From positions 1-64,000 of the forward strand of contig NZ_JAQWGS010000011.1 of NCBI RefSeq assembly GCF_029238095.1: DNA of 64,000 nt, in the 5' to 3' direction. The translations under genes were made by a program, and so were the position numbers. Positions within the stretch are counted from its first letter, which is position 1. Every line of letters begins with the position of its first letter. This stretch comes from Lacinutrix sp. (GTDB lineage Bacteria > Bacteroidota > Bacteroidia > Flavobacteriales > Flavobacteriaceae). Of this stretch, positions 27,076 through 35,979 are shown piece after piece. The notes below the pieces were generated by a model. The model did not search any database. It saw only the letters and a program-made list of their open reading frames with translations, and had not been told where the DNA came from.

Positions 27076-28116
27076 ATGGAAATAAAGAAAAAAGACATTC
27101 GAGCATTAACCAAAGAACAACTTCGAGAGTTCTTTGTAAAAGAAGGAGATAAAGCCTTTCGTGGCAACCAAGTATACGAATGGTTGTGGAGTAAAGGTGC
27201 GCATACTTTTGAGGATATGACAAATATTTCTAAAGAAACCCGCCAAATGCTAGAAGACAACTTCGTTATTAACCATATTGAGGTAGATACAATGCAACGT
27301 AGTAGTGATGGTACAGTAAAAAATGCTGTAAAGTTACACGATGGCTTAATAGTAGAATCTGTACTTATCCCAACCGAAACCAGAACGACAGCCTGTGTGT
27401 CTAGTCAAGTTGGCTGTAGTTTAGATTGTAAATTTTGTGCAACATCACGTTTAAAACGTATGCGTAATCTAAATCCAGATGAGATTTACGACCAAGTAGT
27501 TGCCATAGACAGAGAGAGTAGATTATACTTTAATAGACCACTAAGTAATATTGTGTTTATGGGAATGGGAGAACCACTCATGAACTATAATAATGTTATA
27601 AAAGCCATAGATAAAATTACATCTCCAGAAGGTTTAGGAATGTCTCCAAAACGAATAGTAGTTTCAACATCTGGTGTTCCAAAAATGATTAAAAAAATGG
27701 CAGACGATGCCGTAAAGTTTAATCTTGCAGTATCCTTACACTCTGCAATAGACGAAGTAAGAACAAGTATAATGCCTTTTAACGAAACGTTTCCACTTAA
27801 AGATTTAAAAGAAGCTTTAGAATATTGGTATAAAAAAACAGAGCGTAAAATTACTTACGAATATGTAGTTTGGGATGGCATAAATGATAGTATGAAAGAT
27901 ATTGAGGCTTTAGTGAAGTTCTGTAAATATGTGCCTTGTAAGGTAAATATTATAGAATACAACCCAATAGATGATGGAGCATTTCAACAAGCTTCAAATA
28001 CAACGATAGATAATTATATTGCAGAATTAGAACGTAATCGTATTGTTGTAAATGTACGTAGAAGTAGAGGCAAAGATATTGATGCAGCTTGCGGACAGCT
28101 GGCTAATAAAACATAA
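27076..28116 (+). CDS. rlmN: 23S rRNA/tRNA (adenine-C2)-methyltransferase
   Basis: A 346-residue radical-SAM enzyme that methylates A2503 of 23S rRNA and A37 of some tRNAs. The cluster-binding CSLDCKFC is near residues 113-120. The two catalytic cysteines of the family are present, in TACVSSQVGCS (about residue 105) and RRSRGKDIDAACGQL (about residue 338). The glycine-rich FMGMGEPLMNY also fits. It is a single gene with its own promoter. Confidence 0.96.
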   Translation: MEIKKKDIRALTKEQLREFFVKEGDKAFRGNQVYEWLWSKGAHTFEDMTNISKETRQMLEDNFVINHIEVDTMQRSSDGTVKNAVKLHDGLIVESVLIPTETRTTACVSSQVGCSLDCKFCATSRLKRMRNLNPDEIYDQVVAIDRESRLYFNRPLSNIVFMGMGEPLMNYNNVIKAIDKITSPEGLGMSPKRIVVSTSGVPKMIKKMADDAVKFNLAVSLHSAIDEVRTSIMPFNETFPLKDLKEALEYWYKKTERKITYEYVVWDGINDSMKDIEALVKFCKYVPCKVNIIEYNPIDDGAFQQASNTTIDNYIAELERNRIVVNVRRSRGKDIDAACGQLANKT

Positions 28117-28144
28117 TTGTACTATTCTAAGTAAAGTAATATAA

Positions 28145-28177
28145 AAAGCCTCATTTTATTTATAAAAATGAGGCTTT
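28145..28177. terminator. Bidirectional terminator between rlmN and the T9SS cargo gene
   Basis: AAAGCCTCATTTT (28145-28157) pairs with AAAATGAGGCTTT (28165-28177). The T run is better on the minus strand, so it mainly serves the convergent downstream gene. Confidence 0.8.
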
Positions 28178-28203
28178 AAAATTTTAAAATAAGTTTGAGA
28201 AAC

Positions 28204-29199
28204 TTATTTTTTCACAAATTTAATTGCTTCAGTTCTTCCATCAACACTAACTTTAGCTATATAAATACCATCTGTTATATTTGATAGGTTTATAGTTTCA
28301 TTAGTTTCTGATAGTTTATTGTTTAATACTTGTTGTCCTAAAATACTATAGATTTCTACATTAGTAAATGGTAAACTAGAAGACTTAAAAGTTAAATCAT
28401 TAGTATTTACATTATAAAAATGAGAGATTGAATTGTTAGATTCAAATTCTTCAGTAGATAATGAAGGGTCCATTTCTGTCGTAAATGTATAGTCTACACT
28501 TGTAACTGTTCCAAGGCAGTTTGTTGAGGTTATAGACCATTGGTAAGTAGTATTATATGCCCAAGTATAATTAATGGTTACTGGGTTTCCAACGCCAGAT
28601 GCAGTACCAACACCTACAATATTAAAATCATAAACTGTTGCTTCACCATTATCTGACCAAGAAAAAGGGCCAACGGCTAGATTCGCAGGATCTGTATCAT
28701 CAATAGGTACATCAACAGCATTATCTACAGGACTAGGAGCTACTGCAGCGTCTGGAGCAGCACCAGCTGTACAGCTACATGAAGCACTAGTACATTGAAT
28801 TGTTGTTAACGTATTTTCGGCACCAGATTCATCACAAGTTGCATCTAAATGCCAGTGGAGAATAATATCTGGCGTAGTTGCTGTGAAAGTTACAGAAGGA
28901 GTTCCATGTCCTAATACAGTACCACCTATTGCAGGTGCAGCCCAATCTATTTCAGCAATTGTAATATAAATACCATTCATATTCGTTGCATTAACTGTGT
29001 ATGTGTTTCCTGCTACAAAACCAGTCATTGCAGTATATTCTCCTGCTCCATAATTGTTAGTAGCAATCGTTTGTACAGCACCATCATTAAGCATTGTTAT
29101 AAGACCGGTTGGCCAATTTCCACCACCAATACTAGTACATTGTCCAGAAGACCATAATGATACTGATAAACATAAAACTAATAAAGTAATTTTTTTCAT
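28204..29199 (-). CDS. Secreted protein with type IX secretion (Por) sorting domain
   Basis: A 331-residue protein with a signal peptide (residues 1-19, LWSSGQC). The middle holds a Cys-containing beta domain (about residues 20-140), then a fibronectin-III-like segment (DVPIDDTDPANLAVGPF..., about residues 160-245). The last ~75 residues form a type A T9SS sorting domain (VEIYSILGQQVLNNK...INLSNITDGIYIAKV...KFVKK), which directs export across the outer membrane and is then removed. The substrate or ligand is not recognisable. It is a single gene between two AT-rich gaps. Confidence 0.88.
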   Translation of the reverse strand: MKKITLLVLCLSVSLWSSGQCTSIGGGNWPTGLITMLNDGAVQTIATNNYGAGEYTAMTGFVAGNTYTVNATNMNGIYITIAEIDWAAPAIGGTVLGHGTPSVTFTATTPDIILHWHLDATCDESGAENTLTTIQCTSASCSCTAGAAPDAAVAPSPVDNAVDVPIDDTDPANLAVGPFSWSDNGEATVYDFNIVGVGTASGVGNPVTINYTWAYNTTYQWSITSTNCLGTVTSVDYTFTTEMDPSLSTEEFESNNSISHFYNVNTNDLTFKSSSLPFTNVEIYSILGQQVLNNKLSETNETINLSNITDGIYIAKVSVDGRTEAIKFVKK

Positions 29200-29323
29200 A
29201 AAAAATAAAATTTAGTTAATAATTTTTCTAATATAAATAATTTTTTTATTTCCATTAAAAAAATAAATCAATAAATAATTTTTATCGATAAAACACTATT
29301 TTTTAACGATATAAAGCGTGTTG

Positions 29324-29659
29324 TTATTTGTTTTTCAATTCAAGTTTTTCAGCAAAATAATCACAAAAATCTTTCATAGTTGCTGTCATTTTATCATCTT
29401 GAGTAGCACGATTAAATGTATTACTCATGGCCACTAAGGTTTGATGAAAAAACACTTTCATTTCATCTACAGGCATATCTTTTGTCCATAAATCTATACG
29501 TAAAGATTCTTGTGCTTTACTATCCCAAACTGAAAGCATCATTGCTTTAGCTTCAGCATTTGTAATACCACCATCTTCTGCGGTCCAATTAAGTTTTTCT
29601 GGAACTCGATTCTCGTCTAATTCTACGTTTAAAGTGATTTTAGATTTTAAATTTGCCAT
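29324..29659 (-). CDS. gldC: Gliding motility protein GldC
   Basis: A 111-residue protein matching GldC, encoded directly after gldB as in Flavobacterium. GldC is a small cytoplasmic or periplasm-facing protein that improves gliding; no enzymatic motif is visible. The start codon overlaps the last base of the gldB stop codon, so the two are translationally coupled. The N-terminus KSKITLNVELDENRVPEKLNW is family-like. Confidence 0.88.
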   Translation of the reverse strand: MANLKSKITLNVELDENRVPEKLNWTAEDGGITNAEAKAMMLSVWDSKAQESLRIDLWTKDMPVDEMKVFFHQTLVAMSNTFNRATQDDKMTATMKDFCDYFAEKLELKNK

Positions 29660-30633
29660 TATTTTCTTGGTTTATATTTTGCATTATCAAATATTTCTTC
29701 GGTACTTTTGGTAAGCATTTGTTTAAAAGAAATAGTATTATTTTTCATGTAATCGCGCACTATTTGCCAGCCAATATATTTTCCAATTTCTCCTGGAGAC
29801 TCGCTGTCTATCTGTTCTAAGTAAAATTTAGAAAAAGGTGCAGGATTAATAAAACGGCTAGGTAGTTTTGTGTCTGTATTAAATAACAATTCTTTATCTA
29901 CAAAATAGCGCCAAATATACTCTTCGTTGGCTTTAGCCCAATTATATTCGGCTTCTGTATAATTTAATTTTTCTGCATCTGTTTTAAACGGAATGACTTT
30001 GTCTTTAAAATACAACAGTTTGCCTTCGAATATTAAATCGTCTAAAAATGTTTTTCTGCGTTGATTAAAAGTATAGTGTTTAGCATAATTTGTAGCTAAA
30101 TCTACAACTAGGTGTTTAGGTTCTAGATCTTCTGCAATGTATTCTTGAATACCATCGTAAAAAAAATGGTCTTTGCCAAGGTAATTTGCTAATGGTAAAA
30201 CAACTATAGTGTCTGTTACAATTACTTTATTTCTATAGTCTACATCTGTTGCAACAGTAATGACTCTTGGTGTTTTAAATTCTGGAAAATAATATTTTAC
30301 ATGTTTAAATAAAGATTCTATTTCTACTGTTTCTTTTTTTAAATTTTCAAATTTTTTAATGGTTTCGTTTTGTAATTCTTGTTGTAAAGTGTCTTTTAAT
30401 TTGTTTAGCCAAAAAGCATCATCATAACTTTTTACAAATAAAAACGGATAGGCTTCCTTAAGTTGAGGTAAGGTATTAGGTGTTACTTCTGCGAAAGCTT
30501 TATCAAAACGTTCAACTGTAAAATCAATACTAATTTTAGAGATTTCAGCTTCGATTTTGTCCTCTTTTTCACACGAAAATAGTGTTAGAGAAGACAGTAA
30601 AAGAAAATAAATAGGTTTCAAAAGGCTTTTCAT
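29659..30633 (-). CDS. gldB: Gliding motility lipoprotein GldB
   Basis: A 324-residue lipoprotein. The start is placed at the ATG complementary to 30631-30633, which begins MKSLLKPIYFLLLSSLTLFSC with the lipobox Cys at about residue 21; the frame runs further upstream through the promoter but that part has no signal peptide. The mature part begins with acidic/coil residues and has the GldB features VERFDKAFAEV and a conserved C-terminal GKYIGWQIVRDYM. GldB is essential for gliding in Flavobacterium. It is divergent from nadE, a conserved arrangement in this family. Confidence 0.9.
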   Translation of the reverse strand: MKSLLKPIYFLLLSSLTLFSCEKEDKIEAEISKISIDFTVERFDKAFAEVTPNTLPQLKEAYPFLFVKSYDDAFWLNKLKDTLQQELQNETIKKFENLKKETVEIESLFKHVKYYFPEFKTPRVITVATDVDYRNKVIVTDTIVVLPLANYLGKDHFFYDGIQEYIAEDLEPKHLVVDLATNYAKHYTFNQRRKTFLDDLIFEGKLLYFKDKVIPFKTDAEKLNYTEAEYNWAKANEEYIWRYFVDKELLFNTDTKLPSRFINPAPFSKFYLEQIDSESPGEIGKYIGWQIVRDYMKNNTISFKQMLTKSTEEIFDNAKYKPRK

Positions 30634-30669
30634 TTTTATTCCTAAAGTGTTTACTTTATTTTTGTTAGG

Positions 30670-30677
30670 CAAAGGTA
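30670..30677 (-). promoter_or_regulatory. -7 element of the gldB-gldC promoter
   Basis: The minus-strand TACCTTTG is an exact TAnnTTTG match 36 bases upstream of the gldB ATG. On the plus strand the imperfect TATTCTTTG at 30679-30687 may serve nadE, so the two promoters would nearly overlap. Confidence 0.55.
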
Positions 30678-30705
30678 CTATTCTTTGTTTTAAATACTTT
30701 AAAAA

Positions 30706-31494
30706 ATGCAAACAGAAAAAGTAGTTAATCATATTGTTAATTGGTTAAAAGACTATGCTACTAACGCAAGAGTTAATGGATTTGTTGTAGGAATTTCTGG
30801 TGGAATAGATTCTGCAGTTACTTCTACTTTATGTGCAAAAACAGGATTAGAGGTTTTGTGCATAGAAATGCCAATACATCAAGCTGCTAGTCATGTGTCT
30901 AGAGCAGAAGAGCACATTAAGCAATTAAAATCTCGTTTTCCAAATGTTAGCGATACACGTACAGACTTAACACCTGTTTTTGAGGAGTTTAAAACCGAAG
31001 TGTCTCTAGAAGGCAAACAAGAAGTTGTTGATATGGCTTTAGCAAATACTAGAGCGCGATTAAGGATGGCCACTTTATACTATCATGCTGGTTTATTAGG
31101 GTTGTTAGTTGCTGGAACAGGAAATAAAGTTGAAGATTTTGGCGTAGGTTTTTACACCAAATATGGAGATGGAGGTGTAGATTTGAGTCCGATTGCTGAT
31201 TTGCTTAAAAGCGAAGTCTATGCTATTGGTGAGTTTTTAAAAGTGCCAAGTTCAATAATGAAAGCTGCACCAAGCGACGGACTTTTTGGTGATGCCAGAA
31301 GTGATGAAGACCAAATAGGAGCATCTTACCCAGAATTAGAATGGGCTATGCTAGAGAGTGAAAAAGGTAGTACAGCAAATGATTTTAGTGGAAGAAAAAA
31401 GGAAGTGTTTACTATTTTTAAACGCTATAACACTGCTAACAGACATAAGATGATACCAATTCCTGTTTGTGAAATTCCTAAAGAAATAATGTAA
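30706..31494 (+). CDS. nadE: NAD synthase (ammonia-dependent form)
   Basis: A 262-residue enzyme completing NAD synthesis by amidating deamido-NAD. The PP-loop GISGGIDSAVTS is at residues 29-40, and the second conserved segment GTGNKVEDFGVGFYTKYGDGGVD is near residue 139. It lacks the N-terminal glutaminase domain, so it should use free ammonia. It is divergently transcribed from gldB and followed after six bases by a PH-domain gene. Confidence 0.94.
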   Translation: MQTEKVVNHIVNWLKDYATNARVNGFVVGISGGIDSAVTSTLCAKTGLEVLCIEMPIHQAASHVSRAEEHIKQLKSRFPNVSDTRTDLTPVFEEFKTEVSLEGKQEVVDMALANTRARLRMATLYYHAGLLGLLVAGTGNKVEDFGVGFYTKYGDGGVDLSPIADLLKSEVYAIGEFLKVPSSIMKAAPSDGLFGDARSDEDQIGASYPELEWAMLESEKGSTANDFSGRKKEVFTIFKRYNTANRHKMIPIPVCEIPKEIM

Positions 31495-31500
31495 TTTGTT

Positions 31501-31926
31501 ATGGCTAAAAAATATTCGTCTAAAATATCTTATGGATTGTTGGTTGTATTATTTATTGTTTTTTTTAGTCCAATAATTATAAACCTAATTATTGATGGAG
31601 TTTATAAAGCATTAGTCTTACTCTTATTATTTTTAATTATAGTTTATGTATTTATATTACATATGTTTTTTAAAACAGAATATTTAATTGAAGAAAGCCA
31701 ACTACAAGTAAGATGTGGCTTCTTTACTTACAAACCAATTAATATTCTAGATATAAAAGAAATTTCAAAATCAACTAATATTATTTCATCACCAGCAGCT
31801 TCATTTGATCGCATTGAAATTAAATATGGAAAATTTGAAGAGTTAATAATTTCACCAAAAAATAAAATTCAATTTGCTAAAGATTTGATGTTTATTAATC
31901 CAAATATTAAAAATAATTTGGCTTAA
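31501..31926 (+). CDS. Small membrane protein with bacterial PH domain
   Basis: A 141-residue protein with two N-terminal membrane helices (about residues 11-29 and 34-57) and a C-terminal bacterial PH-like domain (EYLIEESQLQVRCGFFTYKPINILDIKEI...SPAASFDRIEIKYG). The SPAASFDRIEI segment is the most conserved part of that domain family. The function is unknown. It starts six bases after nadE, so it is probably cotranscribed, and is convergent with dnaG. Confidence 0.8.
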   Translation: MAKKYSSKISYGLLVVLFIVFFSPIIINLIIDGVYKALVLLLLFLIIVYVFILHMFFKTEYLIEESQLQVRCGFFTYKPINILDIKEISKSTNIISSPAASFDRIEIKYGKFEELIISPKNKIQFAKDLMFINPNIKNNLA

Positions 31927-31942
31927 TTAGTTCTTAGTCATT

Positions 31943-33901
31943 TTAAAGTACACGATTTAACTTTCTTGATAACAACATTTTTAAACCAGAATAATCTTTT
32001 ACTTCTTCTAAAATACTTCTATTAACTTCGTTTTTGTTTTCTATAGTTTTTTGTTGAAAACCAATTACTTTTTTGTCTATTAAATGGCAACGTAAACTTA
32101 AAATGGTTTCGCTTACTAATTGTGCAATACTTTCTTTTTTAGACTTTGGGAAAATGTTTTTTCGTTCCCAATCAGACAATTCGTAACGTTCATCTTCCAT
32201 TAAAATATTAGTAATCTCACTACTAATTTCTTGATTTTCGTTATTAATAAATTGTTCTGATGAAAAATCTGGATTCTGATTTAAAGTTTCTATTATCTTG
32301 TAATATAAAGTTTTAAACTGTTCGTTAGAGAATTCCATTTCATCATCTTGCAAATCTAAAAACACTTTTTCAAATACTTTGGCTTGTTGTATTACTGGTT
32401 CTAAAATAAGAACACCTTTTTCATTTTCTTTAAGAACGAGGTCTTCAAAATCTTCAGTTTTGTTTCCATATAGCAATAAAATTTCTATAATTTTTCGTTC
32501 TAAAACATATTGTACATCAATTTTTGTTATAGGCGTTTGGTGTTTAATAACTTCAAAGGCTTGTTGTGGTTTTTGTTGTTGTTTGGCTTGATCGTTTGCT
32601 TCTTTTTGTGTGAGTTGTGCTAGCGTGCTAAAAAGTACGTCTTCGCTAATATCCATAATTCTAGAACATTCTTGTATATAAACTTCGCGTTTAATACGAT
32701 CTGGAATTTTAGCGATACTGTTAATAATATCTCTAATGGTCTCTGCTTTTTTTATTGGGTCGTTTTGTGACTCTTCAAATAAAACCGAAGCCTTAAATTG
32801 AATAAAATCTTTAGCATTTTCATTTAGGTAATGCTTTAATTCTTCTAGTGTATTTGTTTTTGCAAAACTATCTGGATCTTCACCTTCTGGAAAGCTACAA
32901 ACCTTAACATTCATGCCTTGCTCAAGAATAAGATCGATACCTCTTATAGAGGCTCTCATTCCAGCTGCATCTCCATCAAAAAGTACAGTAATGTTTTTTG
33001 TTAATCTGTTTATTAATCGAATTTGATCACTAGTTAAAGCGGTTCCAGAAGAAGACACAACATTGGTAACACCAGTTTGATGAAACTGTATCACATCAGT
33101 ATATCCTTCAACTAAATAACAATTGTCTTCTTTTGCAATACTTTGTTTTGCATGGTAAATACCATATAACACTTTACTCTTGTGGTAAATATCACTTTCT
33201 GGTGAGTTTAAATATTTTGCTGCTTTTTTATCATTGGTTAATATACGTCCACCAAAGCCTAAAACACGACCACTCATACTTTGTATTGGGAACATAACAC
33301 GACCTTTAAACCTATCAAACTGTTTATCGCCTTTGTCTATAGTTAAGCCAGTTTCTGCTAAAAATTCTAGCTTGTAACCTTTTTTTAAAGCCTCGTCTGT
33401 AAAACCACTCCAAGCCTCTGTACAGTAACCTAAGTCGAATTTTTTGATAGTTTCGTCTGTAAAACCACGTTCTTTAAAATAGCTTAAACCTATGGCTTTA
33501 CCTTTGTCTGTTTTATGTAAAATATGCTTAAAATAGGTGTTTGCATATTCACTAACTAAATATAGACTTTCGCGTCTGTCTTGTGCCTCTTTTTCTTCGT
33601 TAGACTTTTTGGTTTCTTCAATCTCGATATTGTATTTTTTAGCGAGGTATTTTATAGCTTCAGGATAGGTAAAATGTTCGTGTTCCATTAAAAAAGCTAC
33701 TACGTTTCCACCTTTTCCACTAGAAAAATCTTTCCATATTTGTTTTACTGGTGAGACCATAAAACTTGGTGAACGCTCTTCGCTAAACGGACTTAACCCT
33801 TTATAGTTACTACCTGCTTTTTTTAACTGCACAAAATCGCCAATCACCTCCTCTAATCGAGCAGTTTCGTATACTTGGTCTATGGTAGATTTTGAAATCA
33901 A
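31943..33901 (-). CDS. dnaG: DNA primase lacking the zinc ligands
   Basis: A 652-residue primase. The N-terminal domain is that of bacterial DnaG, but the four CHC2 zinc ligands are all replaced: the positions corresponding to Cys, His, Cys, Cys are S37, S40, D58 and S61 (YKGLSPFSEERSPSF and KDFSSGKGG). The RNA polymerase core (about residues 115-320) and TOPRIM domain are intact: EGYTDVIQFHQTG near residue 265 and LFDGDAAGMRAS near residue 308 carry the catalytic acidic residues. The C-terminal third should bind DnaB helicase. The enzyme is probably active but with a metal-free N-terminal domain. Confidence 0.95.
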   Translation of the reverse strand: MISKSTIDQVYETARLEEVIGDFVQLKKAGSNYKGLSPFSEERSPSFMVSPVKQIWKDFSSGKGGNVVAFLMEHEHFTYPEAIKYLAKKYNIEIEETKKSNEEKEAQDRRESLYLVSEYANTYFKHILHKTDKGKAIGLSYFKERGFTDETIKKFDLGYCTEAWSGFTDEALKKGYKLEFLAETGLTIDKGDKQFDRFKGRVMFPIQSMSGRVLGFGGRILTNDKKAAKYLNSPESDIYHKSKVLYGIYHAKQSIAKEDNCYLVEGYTDVIQFHQTGVTNVVSSSGTALTSDQIRLINRLTKNITVLFDGDAAGMRASIRGIDLILEQGMNVKVCSFPEGEDPDSFAKTNTLEELKHYLNENAKDFIQFKASVLFEESQNDPIKKAETIRDIINSIAKIPDRIKREVYIQECSRIMDISEDVLFSTLAQLTQKEANDQAKQQQKPQQAFEVIKHQTPITKIDVQYVLERKIIEILLLYGNKTEDFEDLVLKENEKGVLILEPVIQQAKVFEKVFLDLQDDEMEFSNEQFKTLYYKIIETLNQNPDFSSEQFINNENQEISSEITNILMEDERYELSDWERKNIFPKSKKESIAQLVSETILSLRCHLIDKKVIGFQQKTIENKNEVNRSILEEVKDYSGLKMLLSRKLNRVL

Positions 33902-34009
33902 TTACTTTGAAGTTTTAAGCTTTTGCAGAATAACGATGTAAATGTAATATAATTAGAATGCTTTTGAAAGTTTACAGATTTTTTAATTAAAGAAACTAAC
34001 ACAAATTTT

Positions 34010-34729
34010 TTAATCTAAGTCTACTCTTAATCCAAGCGATATATTATTTTGCTTTATAGCTTGATTTCTGAAGGTTTCAGATAAATCGTATTTGGCATAA
34101 AGACTCATATCACCAACACCAACATAAGTACCTAAACCATAAACAAAATTACTAACGTTAAAATCGCGTCTTATTTTTTGTTTCACTCTGTCTCCATCTT
34201 CTTTATAACGTAATTTAAGTTGTGAACCTAAATTTAAACCTCCATAAGCACCAATACCAAATTTAAATTTACCATTGTTGATATAGCGTACTCTGTCTTT
34301 TTTCTCAATGGTTTTCATTGGTCCAAACTCAAAGTATAAAGGGAAAACTAAGTTTGTATTTCTAAATTCAGATTGTTTTAAGTCTGATGAAAATGTTTCT
34401 AATGTATTAGTATTACCATTTTGGACTAATATTTTATTGTCTTTAAGTTCGTATTTATTCCATTGAAACATAAAACCATATTTTAATCGTGGTGAATTTC
34501 CAGACTTACCAAGTCTTGTTTTCCAATTCCAACCTAATTCTACAAAACCAGAGCCTCCAATTTTGTATGGCGAGTCGCTAAGGCTTTGTCCATCTATAAT
34601 AGCATTATTTAACCCAAAAGCCATAACAAGGTCGTTGCTTGTGCGAATGTCGTATTTAACGGCTTCACTTTTTTTAGATTTAGTGTAAGATACACTGTTG
34701 TAAATCTTTAATATAGTATCTGCAAACGC
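34010..34729 (-). pseudogene. N-terminally truncated outer-membrane beta-barrel protein
   Basis: From the ATG at 34624 the frame encodes 204 residues of an outer-membrane barrel (LGWNWKTRLG, LKYGFMFQWNKY, LVFPLYFEFGP, IGAYGGLNLGSQLKLRY, SLYAKYDLSETF). It has no signal peptide there. The frame stays open upstream for a further 35 sense codons (FADTILKIYNSVSY...DIRTSNDLV) that look like genuine barrel sequence, until a TAA at 34730-34732; none of these is a standard start codon, and no signal peptide can be found in any frame upstream. The gene therefore seems to have lost its 5' end. An intact protein with a non-standard start is less likely. Confidence 0.6.
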
Positions 34730-34916
34730 TTAACATTTTTGGTGCATGCAACTCGTACAATACGTGTTGTGCTTCACGATTGTTTTTTGAGCTCTTTTTA
34801 TAAGCCTCGTTTCATTTTTATAGAGTTGAATAACTTTCAAAAAACTGTTAGTTTAGTGGTTCTATATATAAAGACGCAATTTGTGTGCAAAAGGTTGCCT
34901 CGTGATTAAAAAAAAA

Positions 34917-35894
34917 TTATTTTTTTCTTTCAATCACGTAATTTACCATTAATTCTAAAGAAGATTTGTAGCTTGAATCTGGAAATTTTTGCAATATTTG
35001 TAGGGCTTCGGTTTGAAATGCTTTCATTTTTGTAACAGCATAGTCTAAGCCTCCATTATCTTTAACAAAAGCAATCACTTCGCTCACGCGTTTTTTGTTT
35101 TTATTATGGTTTTTAATGGAGTTAATAAGCCAATTTTTATCTTTTTTGCTTACAATGTTTAGTACGTGAATAAGCGGTAAAGTCATTTTTTGCTCTTTAA
35201 TATCGATACCTACTGGTTTACCAATGCTGTTGGTGCCATAGTCGAACAGATCGTCCTTAATTTGAAATGCCATACCAATAAGCTCTCCAAACTTTCGCAT
35301 GGTTTCTACATCTTCAGATCCTGGTTTTACAGATGCTGCACCAAGACTGCAGCAGGCAGCAATTAAGGTCGCTGTTTTTTGTCTTATTATCTCGTAATAT
35401 ACTGCTTCTGTAATGTCTAATCTTCTGGCTTTTTCAATTTGTAGTAACTCGCCTTCGCTCATTTCTCTAACTGCTACAGAAATAATTTTTAGTAAATCGA
35501 AATCGTTATTATCTATAGAGAGTAATAGGCCTTTAGAGAGTAAGTAGTCGCCAATAAGCACTGCTATTTTATTTTTCCAAAGGGCATTTATACTAAAGAA
35601 ACCTCGACGTTTATTACTATCGTCTACAACATCATCATGTACTAGTGTTGCGGTATGAATTAACTCTATAACTGAAGCTCCTCTATAGGTTCTGTCTAAA
35701 ACTTCACCATTAGATACCATTTTAGCGACAAGAAACACGAACATTGGTCGCATTTGTTTGCCTTTTCTTGTAACGATATAATGTGTAATTCTGTTTAATA
35801 ACGGAACTTTAGAAGCCATTGCCAAGCGGAACTTTTGTTCAAAAAGATCCATTTCGTAAGCAATGGGTTGTTTTATTTGTTCGGTTATTTTCAA
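34917..35894 (-). CDS. Polyprenyl diphosphate synthase (trans, long-chain)
   Basis: A 325-residue enzyme that condenses isopentenyl diphosphate units into an all-trans polyprenyl diphosphate for the menaquinone side chain. Both Asp-rich motifs are seen: first HDDVVDDSNKRRG (about residues 91-103), second QIKDDLFDYG (about residues 213-222). KGKQMRPMFVFL near residue 45 binds the diphosphate. The product length (probably C30-C40) cannot be read directly. About 190 bases upstream of the truncated barrel gene and 85 bases downstream of rodA on the minus strand there is no gene on either side that clarifies its operon. Confidence 0.9.
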   Translation of the reverse strand: MKITEQIKQPIAYEMDLFEQKFRLAMASKVPLLNRITHYIVTRKGKQMRPMFVFLVAKMVSNGEVLDRTYRGASVIELIHTATLVHDDVVDDSNKRRGFFSINALWKNKIAVLIGDYLLSKGLLLSIDNNDFDLLKIISVAVREMSEGELLQIEKARRLDITEAVYYEIIRQKTATLIAACCSLGAASVKPGSEDVETMRKFGELIGMAFQIKDDLFDYGTNSIGKPVGIDIKEQKMTLPLIHVLNIVSKKDKNWLINSIKNHNKNKKRVSEVIAFVKDNGGLDYAVTKMKAFQTEALQILQKFPDSSYKSSLELMVNYVIERKK

Positions 35895-35979
35895 TAGAAA
35901 AAATATAGAGTTACAAAGCTAATAATAAAGTTTGTTTAATTATGTTAATTAAATGTTGTAAAAAGTAACATAATACTTG

